64,000 nucleotides of DNA from a virus, in IMG/VR virus record IMGVR_UViG_3300010150_000009, positions 1 to 64,000 of that record. The stretch is one strand, 5' to 3'. Each line of letters opens with the position of its first letter. The first letter of the stretch is position 1. The position numbers and the translations under genes were made by a program. Below, one piece after another: positions 55,531 through 63,754 of this stretch. A model generated the notes under the pieces. It was not told where the DNA came from. It did not search any database and saw only the letters and a program-made list of their open reading frames with translations.

Positions 55531-56619
55531 ATGATGGAAATACTCTACAATAATCAGCATCCTGATGTCAATTCGTCTGGACACAATAATTATGGATTTT
55601 TACATTTTACTGGTATTTTGTTAAATCTAAAGAATGAAATTGAAGATTTATTAAGTTTATTGAATGACAATGTTGATCAGTGTATAGAAGCAATTAAGAG
55701 TTTAGACGGCCAATTTGCATTAGTGTGGAAAACAGAATCATTTTGTCTTACAGTAACAGACTTTAGTCTAATGCAATTCTTATATATGTCAGATTCTCAT
55801 ATTACTACAGCCCCTATAACTAATACTGCACCACTTCCGTCTAACAGTATACAAGTTTATGACAACGATCTAAATCTAAAAAGATCAATTAACTTTTTTG
55901 AGAATTATAGTAGTGGGGCAACAAAAGAAGATTTTAACTTATTATCCGAGTCTGTAGTACAGACAGTAACACAATTGAGAAAAAAAGGCTCGTTAACATT
56001 GTTACTGTCTGAAGGTATTGATAGTGGTTTTTTACATTGCGTATGTTTAAAAAATGGCGTCACAGTTGACGTTATTAATTACCAATGTTATCCAATATAC
56101 GAACCTGATTTTGCTTTAGTTAAGAAAAGAAAGCGTATACACACACGATATGATAAATCAGAGTTTAAAATTATAATTGATAACAAAACGCATTATGATG
56201 GTGGAGAATTTGCACCAAATGTTGACACATGTATAAAAAATATTTTTTCTGAGAACATTGTATTGGCTGGGTTTAGTGCTGATCGCATGTTTACTGATAA
56301 TGGGCATGAGGGACAGGAGTTGGATACTGATAATTCTTCTCGATGGGGAGGAATATTTCCGTTAGATTTGCACAATTACGAAAACTACTGGGTTAACGAA
56401 GATAACATTAAACTTATGACTAATTTCCAAACAGTGTTTGGAAATAAAAAAATTTTTGATGTATTCTGTACAAAAAACACAGTGATAGAGTGGTATAAGA
56501 TAACTTCTTTAATAAAGAATACTCAACGTTATAAGCAGTGGATGATAGAATATAGCGAACAGATAAAGGGATATCCTAACTTAGTTGACAGAAAGAATGG
56601 AATTAGAATAAGTAGTTAA
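55531..56619 (+). CDS. Asparagine-synthetase-like protein without glutaminase Cys
   Basis: Residues 50-85 match the Ntn-domain core of AsnB (SLDGQFALVWKTESFCLTVT followed by DFSLMQFLYM), and residues 157-166 LLLSEGIDSG correspond to the PP-loop SGGxDSS. The N-terminal Cys nucleophile that AsnB needs to hydrolyse glutamine is missing: the frame begins MIADMM from a TTG at 55519 or MMEILYNNQH from the ATG at 55531, neither with Cys2. The loop also has Glu in place of Gly. It may therefore activate a carboxylate with ATP and use ammonia or another amine, as beta-lactam synthetases do, or be inactive. The total length, 362 residues, is shorter than AsnB (about 550). The ATG at 55531 is chosen although the site is weak. 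Confidence 0.6.
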   Translation: MMEILYNNQHPDVNSSGHNNYGFLHFTGILLNLKNEIEDLLSLLNDNVDQCIEAIKSLDGQFALVWKTESFCLTVTDFSLMQFLYMSDSHITTAPITNTAPLPSNSIQVYDNDLNLKRSINFFENYSSGATKEDFNLLSESVVQTVTQLRKKGSLTLLLSEGIDSGFLHCVCLKNGVTVDVINYQCYPIYEPDFALVKKRKRIHTRYDKSEFKIIIDNKTHYDGGEFAPNVDTCIKNIFSENIVLAGFSADRMFTDNGHEGQELDTDNSSRWGGIFPLDLHNYENYWVNEDNIKLMTNFQTVFGNKKIFDVFCTKNTVIEWYKITSLIKNTQRYKQWMIEYSEQIKGYPNLVDRKNGIRISS

Positions 56620-56620
56620 T

Positions 56621-57190
56621 ATGGAAAAGAATACAATAGTAATATACGGTGCAAAGCGAAGTGGTAATCACTTACTCCAAAGTTATTTAAAAAGCAAAGG
56701 AGAGGAGTGCGAGTTTAAGCATGAAGCGTCCACAGCAAAAGAACTGTATGACGAAAAGGGCAAGCATTTAATAATATTAGTGCGTTCTCCACGTGATCAA
56801 CTTATCTCAAATATGTACTCTATGCAAAATGCATGGAGAAACGGCTATGATGTTGGGCACGTAAATAGACCACTCGAGGTATACGAACCACATGAAATTG
56901 CCGCAGATCATATAGCAAGAGCGTGTCAATATTTAAAAGCCTTTACAGATGACATGATACCGCTAGCGGCGAAGTATTCGTTTCAGTTCATATTATATGA
57001 TACCATGGTAAAGAAAGAGTTAAATACTAATTATATAATGCGCGGTTCCGAATATTATAAAAAAACAATTAGTAACTATTCTCACATCACAGAAATGCTA
57101 GATAACACAGATTTAGAAAGTTACTGCTTAAATATTTGGAGAGTATTTAATTTACAACAGAAAGTTTTTTATCCTGAATTAGCAAACTAA
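56621..57190 (+). CDS. Sulfotransferase-like P-loop protein
   Basis: The N-terminus has TIVIYGAKRSGNHLLQSYLK, the PAPS 5'-phosphosulfate loop of sulfotransferases, and LIILVRSPRDQLISNMYSM, the 3'-phosphate-binding part, with the usual order and spacing. The remaining part is helical and short (189 residues in total), as in small phage or bacterial carbohydrate sulfotransferases. It would move sulfate from PAPS to a hydroxyl or amine of a glycan or protein. It begins one base after the preceding stop and is followed directly by the repeat protein. Nucleotide kinases also have P-loops, but the RSPRD segment favours sulfotransferase. Confidence 0.65.
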   Translation: MEKNTIVIYGAKRSGNHLLQSYLKSKGEECEFKHEASTAKELYDEKGKHLIILVRSPRDQLISNMYSMQNAWRNGYDVGHVNRPLEVYEPHEIAADHIARACQYLKAFTDDMIPLAAKYSFQFILYDTMVKKELNTNYIMRGSEYYKKTISNYSHITEMLDNTDLESYCLNIWRVFNLQQKVFYPELAN

Positions 57191-60100
57191 ATGTATGATA
57201 TTATAAGCAGGGATGACGTCAATGATATTTACGAAGCAGCCAGCAAATGTAAAACGAGATATTTTTGGTACGTTGATCATGGTGTTGATTATACTGGGTT
57301 TGATTTCAATTGGGTTCCTGTACCATGGGAGTCCCAGTTCGTACATATCTTCCCAAGTAAATGGCAACGTGACGGCGGAATAAGATTAGTCAACAAACAA
57401 AGTCCTGAAGGCGAATTAAAATTCCATAATACAAAAAAGGTAACGAGAGTACCAACTACAAGAAATTGGGTACTTGAGGATAATACTGACTATACAGATT
57501 TTGACTTTAGTTGGCATCCGGATAGTCTAAATAAAGAATACACACACGCATTTCCTTCCCAGTGGCAAAGAGAAGGTGGTACTTATTATGTTACTAATCC
57601 AAGTGCGCCTAAAAAATATGTTTCTGACCAAATAACAAAAAGAACAAACTGTTTAGATAATTGGCAAATACCCAAAGGCGTTGATACAGATAATTTTGAC
57701 TTTAGTTGGCATCCTGATCCCTCACACGGTGATTGGACATATGTTTTTCCTTCCTTATGGCAACGAAACAGTAACGTATTATACATTACAAATAATGATG
57801 CACCTAAAAAATATGTAAGTGACCAAGTTATTAGGCCGTTACCTAATAAAGAAGATTGGATTATTCCTAAGAATATAGACGAAGATAGTTTTGATTTTAG
57901 TTGGTTACCAGACCCAGATGATCCACCATACATATATGTATTTGGCACACAATGGCAGAAAGACGGAGGTCCAGTATATAAAGTAGAAGGTGCGACTGAA
58001 ACAAGTTATATAGATACCCCGCAAGCAAAAGCGTTGCCCACTACAGAACATTGGCATACAGACAGTGAAGCAGATTACAGCACATTTGACTTTAGTTGGC
58101 ATCCGGAAGAATCACAAAAAGACTTTAAGCACGTATTTGGATCACAATGGCAAAAGACTAGTAAAACGTTTTACTACACTGGCAATGATGCTAATCCAAA
58201 AGTAAACTACGTAACGGACCAACGTGTAACAAGTAAAAGCGATACATTACCGCGTTACAATATTGAAACAACATTAGAGAATTTAATAAACGAACATCCT
58301 ACTGAACGCTTTTGGGCATTGAATCCGGAGATGGATTATAAGGAGTTTGACTTTAGTTGGCATCCGGATGCAAGCCAAATGGAATATGTTCATGTGTTTG
58401 GATCCCAATGGCAAAAGCATAGCCAAACATTCTACGTAAATGCTCCTGCCTATTTAAAAGGCAATAACCACTTGAATTTTGTGGGAGATCAAAGGGTAGT
58501 AGCGAATAGCACCTTGGATATCTTCTATATAGACAAAGGGGGCTCTGCTAGTACAAAACGCTATGATTCACTAGTGACGAAACACTCTCAGACGCTCAAG
58601 ACGCGCTTCTTTGGGGATACCCGCGATACACTACTGCGGTGTGCTAAGAAATGCAAGACAGGGCGATTCTGGGCGGTATCAAGCGAAAACGATTACTCAA
58701 ATTTTAACTTTGATTGGCATTGCGAACCATGGCAGAATGGTATGCTACACGTATTTGGCAGTAAATGGAACAAGTGGAGCAACACATTTTTAGTAAATGC
58801 AGACGACTTTATTCGCACGTTTGATTGGGCAGAGAATATTGAGGATGTTTATAATTTAAACTTCGTAGAGGATCAACAAGTAGAATTATTTGATGATAAT
58901 CGAGAAATATGGTACGTTGACTTTGGAAATAACGAAGAATTCTCACCCAATTTAAATTATAAGAAAGCAAGATTCTTTGGAACATGGTTAGATACTCTTA
59001 AACGGATCGTTGAACGAACAGACGAAGAATATATATGGGTATGTGGTAGTATTTGTGATTATACTAGTTTTGATTTTGGATGGGAACCAGAGCCGTGGCA
59101 ACAGAATATGTTGCATGTATTTCCGAGTAACGGACAAGTTGAAGGAGATACTTTCCTCGTTCCAGTAAAACTATTTAAAGAACAATTAGAAAGTTTAAAA
59201 GTGTTAGGATGGTTTGACACTGTAAACTATATTAAAGACGTCAGTGTTCCTCGGTGTAGTTGGCCAACAATTAAAAGTTTACAAGATTTAGATACTATGT
59301 ATGGATGGATACTGCACAATAACCAGTCTCCGGTAACATATGACCCTCCTTTCTGGAAAAAGCCAGAACTTCACGTTTTTAACACAAGTGGCAGTGTATC
59401 CTTGGTGCCGCGGGACTGTAAAAGTGAATTTCGGACTCAATTATATGACTACCCATATATCTTGCGTCATGATGGCTTTAAATGTGAGGATAAACCACTA
59501 GATATAGTGTTTATTTCAAATGGCGAAAAAAACGCCAACGAAAACTGGAAACACCTTGTAAATATACATAAACAAAACGGGTGTGAAAACCGTTTATTAC
59601 GTAGTGATGGTGTAGATGGTAGAACGCAAGCCTATCAAGCCGCCGCACGGTTAAGTGAAACAGATTGGTTTTATGCTGTTTTTGCAAAAACCGAAGTATT
59701 GCCGGATTTTAAATTTGATTTAAATCCTAATTACCTTGAGGAAACTAAACATTACATGTTACATAGTCGAAATCCGTTAAACGGATTAGAATACGGGGCA
59801 ATGAATATTAACATGTATCATAAACAATTAACTTTAGATACTAAACCTGGATTAGACTTTACTCTTAGTAGTAATCATGACACTATACCAGTTGTTGCTA
59901 GTATTAGTAGATTTAACGAAGATCCATGGGTAACATGGAGAAGTGCTTTCCGTGAAGTTTTAAAACTTAAACGTGAAGTTGATCTAGGTGATCCTAGACC
60001 AGAAATTGCCTTCCGGCTTAAAACATGGTGTACTGTTGCAGAAGGATTAAATGCTGAATGGTGTTTAGCAGGAGCAAACGATGCTTTGGAATACTATGCT

Positions 60101-60226
60101 CAAGAAGAAGGCCAGTATAGTGCTTTATTAAATAGTTATGACTGGCCGTGGTTAAAGTCTTACTTTGAAGAACGCTACAATAGTATTACTGATCCATTAC
60201 CTCTTGATACCGAGGAAGCGTTTTAA
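57191..60226 (+). CDS. 1,011-aa repeat protein with C-terminal glycosyltransferase-like domain
   Basis: Eight copies of a repeat with core FDFSWHPD...VFGSQWQK...TFYV occur at about residues 34, 101, 168, 232, 295, 382, 502 and 624 (nt 57290 to 59090), with a ninth degenerate copy near 716 (FWKKPELHVFNTSGSVSLVP). The first six are about 65-85 residues apart and the last three are further apart, where longer linkers with RFFGDTRDTLLRCAKKC appear. The last 230 residues resemble the 39390 protein (LDIVFISNGEKNANENWKHL, SDGVDGRTQAYQAAARLSET, DWFYAVFAKTEVLPDFKF), but the DGD triplet is replaced by FAK. Repeats rich in Trp, His, Asp and Phe suggest a carbohydrate-contacting array or a scaffold. It overlaps the convergent epimerase by 41 bp. 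Confidence 0.6.
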   Translation: MYDIISRDDVNDIYEAASKCKTRYFWYVDHGVDYTGFDFNWVPVPWESQFVHIFPSKWQRDGGIRLVNKQSPEGELKFHNTKKVTRVPTTRNWVLEDNTDYTDFDFSWHPDSLNKEYTHAFPSQWQREGGTYYVTNPSAPKKYVSDQITKRTNCLDNWQIPKGVDTDNFDFSWHPDPSHGDWTYVFPSLWQRNSNVLYITNNDAPKKYVSDQVIRPLPNKEDWIIPKNIDEDSFDFSWLPDPDDPPYIYVFGTQWQKDGGPVYKVEGATETSYIDTPQAKALPTTEHWHTDSEADYSTFDFSWHPEESQKDFKHVFGSQWQKTSKTFYYTGNDANPKVNYVTDQRVTSKSDTLPRYNIETTLENLINEHPTERFWALNPEMDYKEFDFSWHPDASQMEYVHVFGSQWQKHSQTFYVNAPAYLKGNNHLNFVGDQRVVANSTLDIFYIDKGGSASTKRYDSLVTKHSQTLKTRFFGDTRDTLLRCAKKCKTGRFWAVSSENDYSNFNFDWHCEPWQNGMLHVFGSKWNKWSNTFLVNADDFIRTFDWAENIEDVYNLNFVEDQQVELFDDNREIWYVDFGNNEEFSPNLNYKKARFFGTWLDTLKRIVERTDEEYIWVCGSICDYTSFDFGWEPEPWQQNMLHVFPSNGQVEGDTFLVPVKLFKEQLESLKVLGWFDTVNYIKDVSVPRCSWPTIKSLQDLDTMYGWILHNNQSPVTYDPPFWKKPELHVFNTSGSVSLVPRDCKSEFRTQLYDYPYILRHDGFKCEDKPLDIVFISNGEKNANENWKHLVNIHKQNGCENRLLRSDGVDGRTQAYQAAARLSETDWFYAVFAKTEVLPDFKFDLNPNYLEETKHYMLHSRNPLNGLEYGAMNINMYHKQLTLDTKPGLDFTLSSNHDTIPVVASISRFNEDPWVTWRSAFREVLKLKREVDLGDPRPEIAFRLKTWCTVAEGLNAEWCLAGANDALEYYAQEEGQYSALLNSYDWPWLKSYFEERYNSITDPLPLDTEEAF
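57290..59400 (+). repeat. FDFSWHPD-type protein repeat array (8 copies plus 1 degenerate)
   Basis: Within the 57191 gene the encoded unit is an aromatic FxFxW segment, 10-12 variable residues, then VF(G/P)SxWQ(K/R). The DNA is diverged between copies, so the array is old and maintained at protein level. Confidence 0.75.
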
Positions 60227-61181
60227 TAAACGGTTGCTCTAAGAGCCAATCTAAATAATTTGGAATTCCAGCATCAATATCTTCAGTAGGGTTCCAACCA
60301 GTAAACTCTTTTAACTTATTACTGTTTAATGTATCTCTGTTAGGATAAAAACTGTCGTGCGGATAAATTTCTATGTCACCACCCAGTCTTTGCTGGATCA
60401 TAGTAGCTGCTTCTAAGATAGTTCTTCCATTGCCTCGCGTACAATTAAAAATTTCGTTAGTGGTAGTCTCGTTAGTGGCACATACAGCAAACGCATCAGC
60501 AACATCAGTAACCCAACTAAAATCTAACTTATTGTCAGGACCTTGAACACGAATATTACCATTAGTTAATGAACTTTCTGCCATCTTACTAATTACTCTA
60601 ACAATCATATCTCTAGTTCCGTATAAAGCACTAGGACGAAGTATTGTATAATTTAATTCTTTTTCCCTGTGCCAAATTTGACACATGCGTTCACCTTGTA
60701 GTTTATAACTTCCATACAAAGTTTTAGGATCTGTTTTACTATTTTCATCAGGTGCATCACTTTCGAAGTTACCATATACCATACTACTGCTGGAAAATAA
60801 AATCTTTTCTACATTGTGTTCTGTGCATAAGTCTAATGTTGTTGCTGTCGCTGTAATCATATTTCCAGTAGCATCAACTACATTACGTTTTACCATATAC
60901 GCATTGGGGTAAGTTGCTAAGTGAATAACCACGTCTGGTTGAAATTCTGCAAAAACAGATGCCATAAAATTAACATCTTCAATCTTTCCAACAAATACAT
61001 GATCTGCATTTGCATGTTCTTGTCTCTGATTCAGTATACATTGATATTCATCATCAGGAAAAATATAATACTGATGATAACAATCTACTACGCCCACAAT
61101 ATGGCCTTGTTTGCGAAGTATGTTACTGGTATGTGAGCCAATAAAGCCATGGCCTCCTAATATTAAAATTTTTTTAGACAT
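60186..61181 (-). CDS. NAD-dependent epimerase/dehydratase (extended SDR)
   Basis: GGHGFIGSHTSNILRKQGHI is the Rossmann GxxGxxG loop (residues 8-13), SSSSMVYGN holds the catalytic Ser region and YGSYKLQGERM gives the YxxxK pair; LRPSALYGTRDMIVRVISKM is the substrate-side helix of UDP/dTDP-sugar epimerases and reductases. It would rework a nucleotide sugar. The 331-residue product follows the DegT aminotransferase with overlap and is the last gene of the minus operon; its 3' end overlaps the repeat protein tail to tail. Exact sugar is unknown. Confidence 0.8.
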   Translation of the reverse strand: MSKKILILGGHGFIGSHTSNILRKQGHIVGVVDCYHQYYIFPDDEYQCILNQRQEHANADHVFVGKIEDVNFMASVFAEFQPDVVIHLATYPNAYMVKRNVVDATGNMITATATTLDLCTEHNVEKILFSSSSMVYGNFESDAPDENSKTDPKTLYGSYKLQGERMCQIWHREKELNYTILRPSALYGTRDMIVRVISKMAESSLTNGNIRVQGPDNKLDFSWVTDVADAFAVCATNETTTNEIFNCTRGNGRTILEAATMIQQRLGGDIEIYPHDSFYPNRDTLNSNKLKEFTGWNPTEDIDAGIPNYLDWLLEQPFIKTLPRYQEVMDQ

Positions 61182-62227
61182 TCTAAAACTCTTTCTATTT
61201 CATCATCTGTCATATAGGGACAGTTTGGTATTGTTAAACTTTTTTCTTGCAACGTTAAACTATTCTTAAAATCACTATAATTTACATCAAATATTTTTTC
61301 TTGAATAGGCAAAATACTGTAGTGGATTTGTGTTTGAATATTATTAGATCTAAGGTGCTGTGCCAGTTCGTCTCTCTTGTCACACTTAATTACAAACTTA
61401 CTATACGTGCAATCTTGTGTATAGTCTGGAAACTCATATAAGTCTCTAAGTTCTTGTTTATATATATTAGCAATTTTCTGTCGTTTAGATTGGTGTTTTT
61501 TCATTAGGCCTAATGTAATATATAATGTAGCCGCTTCAGTACTGCTAATCATACTGTTTACGCCTAATCCTATACTAGGTGTTGAGTTATTGGATTTACC
61601 GTGTAATCTTCCTAACCTGGCTAATTCAAATACATCTTTATTTTTTGTAATTAATGCGCCACCACTTCCCATTGTAGTACAGGGTTTTGAAGGACTAAAA
61701 CTTAAAACAGTAAATTCAGCATCATTTAATAGTGCTCCTAGACTTTGCGCCGCATCTTCCACTAACAAGAGATTATTTTCGTCACAAAAAGTTTTAGCGT
61801 ATTTGTTCATTGAATTACCCCACAATGTAACATATAACATTACTCTTGTATTGTTTGTAATTTTTTCTTTGGCGTCAGATAAATCAATGCAATAATCATT
61901 ACCAACATCAACAAAGACAGGTTTTAATCCCGCAAGTAAAATACTTGTTGCAGTTGCGATAAACGTATAAGCAGGTACAAGAACCTCACTGCCAGCAGGC
62001 AAATTTAAATTACGCAAGCCTTGCGTTAGCGCGTCTGTACAACTATGGAAGATTACCGCATTGTGTAATTTACTATTAGTTACTACTTCTAATCTTGCCT
62101 CAGCCAATTTGGTTATTTCACCACCTTGGCATATACCATTAGACAAAGATAAATCAGAAGTTCTTTGAACTTCATCTCTTATTTCATTCCATAACCTGTT
62201 AAGATTATTTGCTTTTACAATGTGCAT
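61163..62227 (-). CDS. DegT/DnrJ/EryC1-type PLP sugar aminotransferase
   Basis: The protein has the family landmarks: GSEVLVPAYTFIATATSILL, GLKPVFVDVGNDYCIDLSD, LLVEDAAQSLGALLND and SFSPSKPCTTMGSGGALITK, where SPSKP carries the PLP-binding Lys (about residue 183). These enzymes transfer an amino group to keto-sugars bound to UDP or dTDP. With 354 residues it is of normal length. It lies between the PIG-L-like gene (13-bp overlap) and the epimerase (19-bp overlap), so the operon probably makes an amino sugar. Confidence 0.85.
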   Translation of the reverse strand: MHIVKANNLNRLWNEIRDEVQRTSDLSLSNGICQGGEITKLAEARLEVVTNSKLHNAVIFHSCTDALTQGLRNLNLPAGSEVLVPAYTFIATATSILLAGLKPVFVDVGNDYCIDLSDAKEKITNNTRVMLYVTLWGNSMNKYAKTFCDENNLLLVEDAAQSLGALLNDAEFTVLSFSPSKPCTTMGSGGALITKNKDVFELARLGRLHGKSNNSTPSIGLGVNSMISSTEAATLYITLGLMKKHQSKRQKIANIYKQELRDLYEFPDYTQDCTYSKFVIKCDKRDELAQHLRSNNIQTQIHYSILPIQEKIFDVNYSDFKNSLTLQEKSLTIPNCPYMTDDEIERVLECLKKF

Positions 62228-62814
62228 CTTAGTAATTCAAAACTTTCTGCATAAGGGTAATTTGTATTAGCACTACGTAATATAGCAAGTGCGCGAGTTG
62301 ATTCTAATATTTTGTCGTCAACGTCCCAGTATGAATTGCACCAATCCAATTTGTCTTGAATGTTATCCATTCCAACGAATACATTTGGATTATAAGATTT
62401 GTTATTGTTTATATAAGCACTGATTTCATATTGCAATATAGTGCCTGTAAACTTACGACTACTTGCAATTGCTAACTCGTTTACAATTTTATGGTCTTGG
62501 TGACTGTCGCCGTAATGTGGTATTAACATATAATCATATTGCTCTTTACCATAGATAATATCATCTAATCGGGCCACACTATTGTTATTTAATACTGGTC
62601 GAGTTTCAGAGTCTGAGAAGAATTCGTACGAGTAATTTAATTTAGAAGAGTTTTCAGTTACACTTGTTACTTTTTCTTTATAAAAGTAAACAATTTTAAC
62701 AAAGCCTTTCTTAGAAAGTTCATTTAAAATGAACCCACCTGCTCCTAACTCCGCGTCGTCCGGATGTGGACTAAGTGCTAGAATAGATTTCCCTTCATTT
62801 TTTAAAGACTCCAT
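62215..62814 (-). CDS. PIG-L-type (LmbE-like) deacetylase
   Basis: The N-terminus holds ILALSPHPDDAELGAGGFIL, the HPDDAE zinc motif, and the middle has IPHYGDSHQDHKIVNELAIA, the distal His motif. LmbE/PIG-L proteins remove N-acetyl groups from GlcNAc-type substrates. The 199-residue product is short but complete in catalytic residues. It overlaps the thyX stop by 13 bp and the aminotransferase start by 13 bp. Confidence 0.8.
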   Translation of the reverse strand: MESLKNEGKSILALSPHPDDAELGAGGFILNELSKKGFVKIVYFYKEKVTSVTENSSKLNYSYEFFSDSETRPVLNNNSVARLDDIIYGKEQYDYMLIPHYGDSHQDHKIVNELAIASSRKFTGTILQYEISAYINNNKSYNPNVFVGMDNIQDKLDWCNSYWDVDDKILESTRALAILRSANTNYPYAESFELLRCTL

Positions 62815-63713
62815 TTTTGCTTAAACTCATTGAGATCACGTTTGGACATGCCGTACTGCTCTGCCACTGCTTCTTCAGTTCTCCAATCCTCTACTAGTTC
62901 ATTCCATCGCTTTTTATCAATTAATCTGTTTATTAGATCAACTTCCATACGACTAGCAGTATGAGCGTTTTCAATAAAATCTTCATATGCTTCACACGAC
63001 AAAGGAAACTTATCTTGAATTAAACTATACATTGATCTTGCTAATTCTTGTATTTCCCATTGTGCGTGATAATCTGCTCTTAATTTAACGTAGTGGAAAA
63101 AGTTGTTTAAATCTATTTTCCAATATAGTTCTGTATAGTTATTAAGAGGCAACACGGCACGGGCCAACTCTCTTGACAAACCTTGACGTTGATCTTCTTC
63201 AATGTTATAATTGTCATTTGGGTGTTCTCCCAATAAACTTAAATAATCATTGTAGTTTTCTCTACCAATTCGTTTAATAGTATTATGGCACATCGTTTCT
63301 TCAACTGGAAGTAATTTACCATCTCTTCCCTGTTTGTTGATTGAACTTTGTGGTTTAAGGTTTTCTTTATCAGGAACGTAAAACTCATCCGACATAATAC
63401 TATATCTGCCAGAATATTCGTTCAAGTTTGCTGTTCTATGCCTAACGTGTTGCCTCATAACAAAGATGGGCATCTTTAAATGGAATTTTACCTCGCACAT
63501 CTCGAGCGGTGATGTGTGTCGGTGCTTAACTAGATAGCGTATTAATGCCCTATCATTACTAGTGCCTTTGGTGCCGTCACCGTATGACACTCTTGCAGCT
63601 TGGACTATCGCATTGTCAGATCCCATTGTGTCAACGAGCCCAACAAAGCCATGATCCAAATACTTTACATAGTTTTCGTCTGTGTTAAAATTTATGTCTG
63701 AAACTTTAGTCAT
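62802..63713 (-). CDS. thyX: Flavin-dependent thymidylate synthase ThyX
   Basis: The signature RHRTANLNEYSGRYS stands at residues 91-105, with the flavin/dUMP-binding LRADYHAQWEIQELARSMYS region later. ThyX makes dTMP from dUMP with FAD and folate, and is common in marine phages. It has 303 residues, slightly longer than bacterial ThyX because of the C-terminal WRTEEAVAEQYGMSKRDLNE extension, which looks like a helix-turn-helix-like tail. The first gene of its operon, it starts 6 bp after a perfect -10 element and therefore appears leaderless. Confidence 0.92.
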   Translation of the reverse strand: MTKVSDINFNTDENYVKYLDHGFVGLVDTMGSDNAIVQAARVSYGDGTKGTSNDRALIRYLVKHRHTSPLEMCEVKFHLKMPIFVMRQHVRHRTANLNEYSGRYSIMSDEFYVPDKENLKPQSSINKQGRDGKLLPVEETMCHNTIKRIGRENYNDYLSLLGEHPNDNYNIEEDQRQGLSRELARAVLPLNNYTELYWKIDLNNFFHYVKLRADYHAQWEIQELARSMYSLIQDKFPLSCEAYEDFIENAHTASRMEVDLINRLIDKKRWNELVEDWRTEEAVAEQYGMSKRDLNEFKQKWSL

Positions 63714-63719
63714 ATTTAC

Positions 63720-63748
63720 ATTATATAATTGTAACTACTTTTTGTCAA
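63720..63748 (-). promoter_or_regulatory. Perfect sigma70 consensus promoter for thyX, apparently leaderless
   Basis: On the minus strand TTGACA (63748-63743), a 17-nt spacer and TATAAT (63725-63720) are followed by six bases and the thyX ATG. The expected start point coincides with the ATG and no Shine-Dalgarno can be present. Confidence 0.85.
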
Positions 63749-63754
63749 TAAAAA

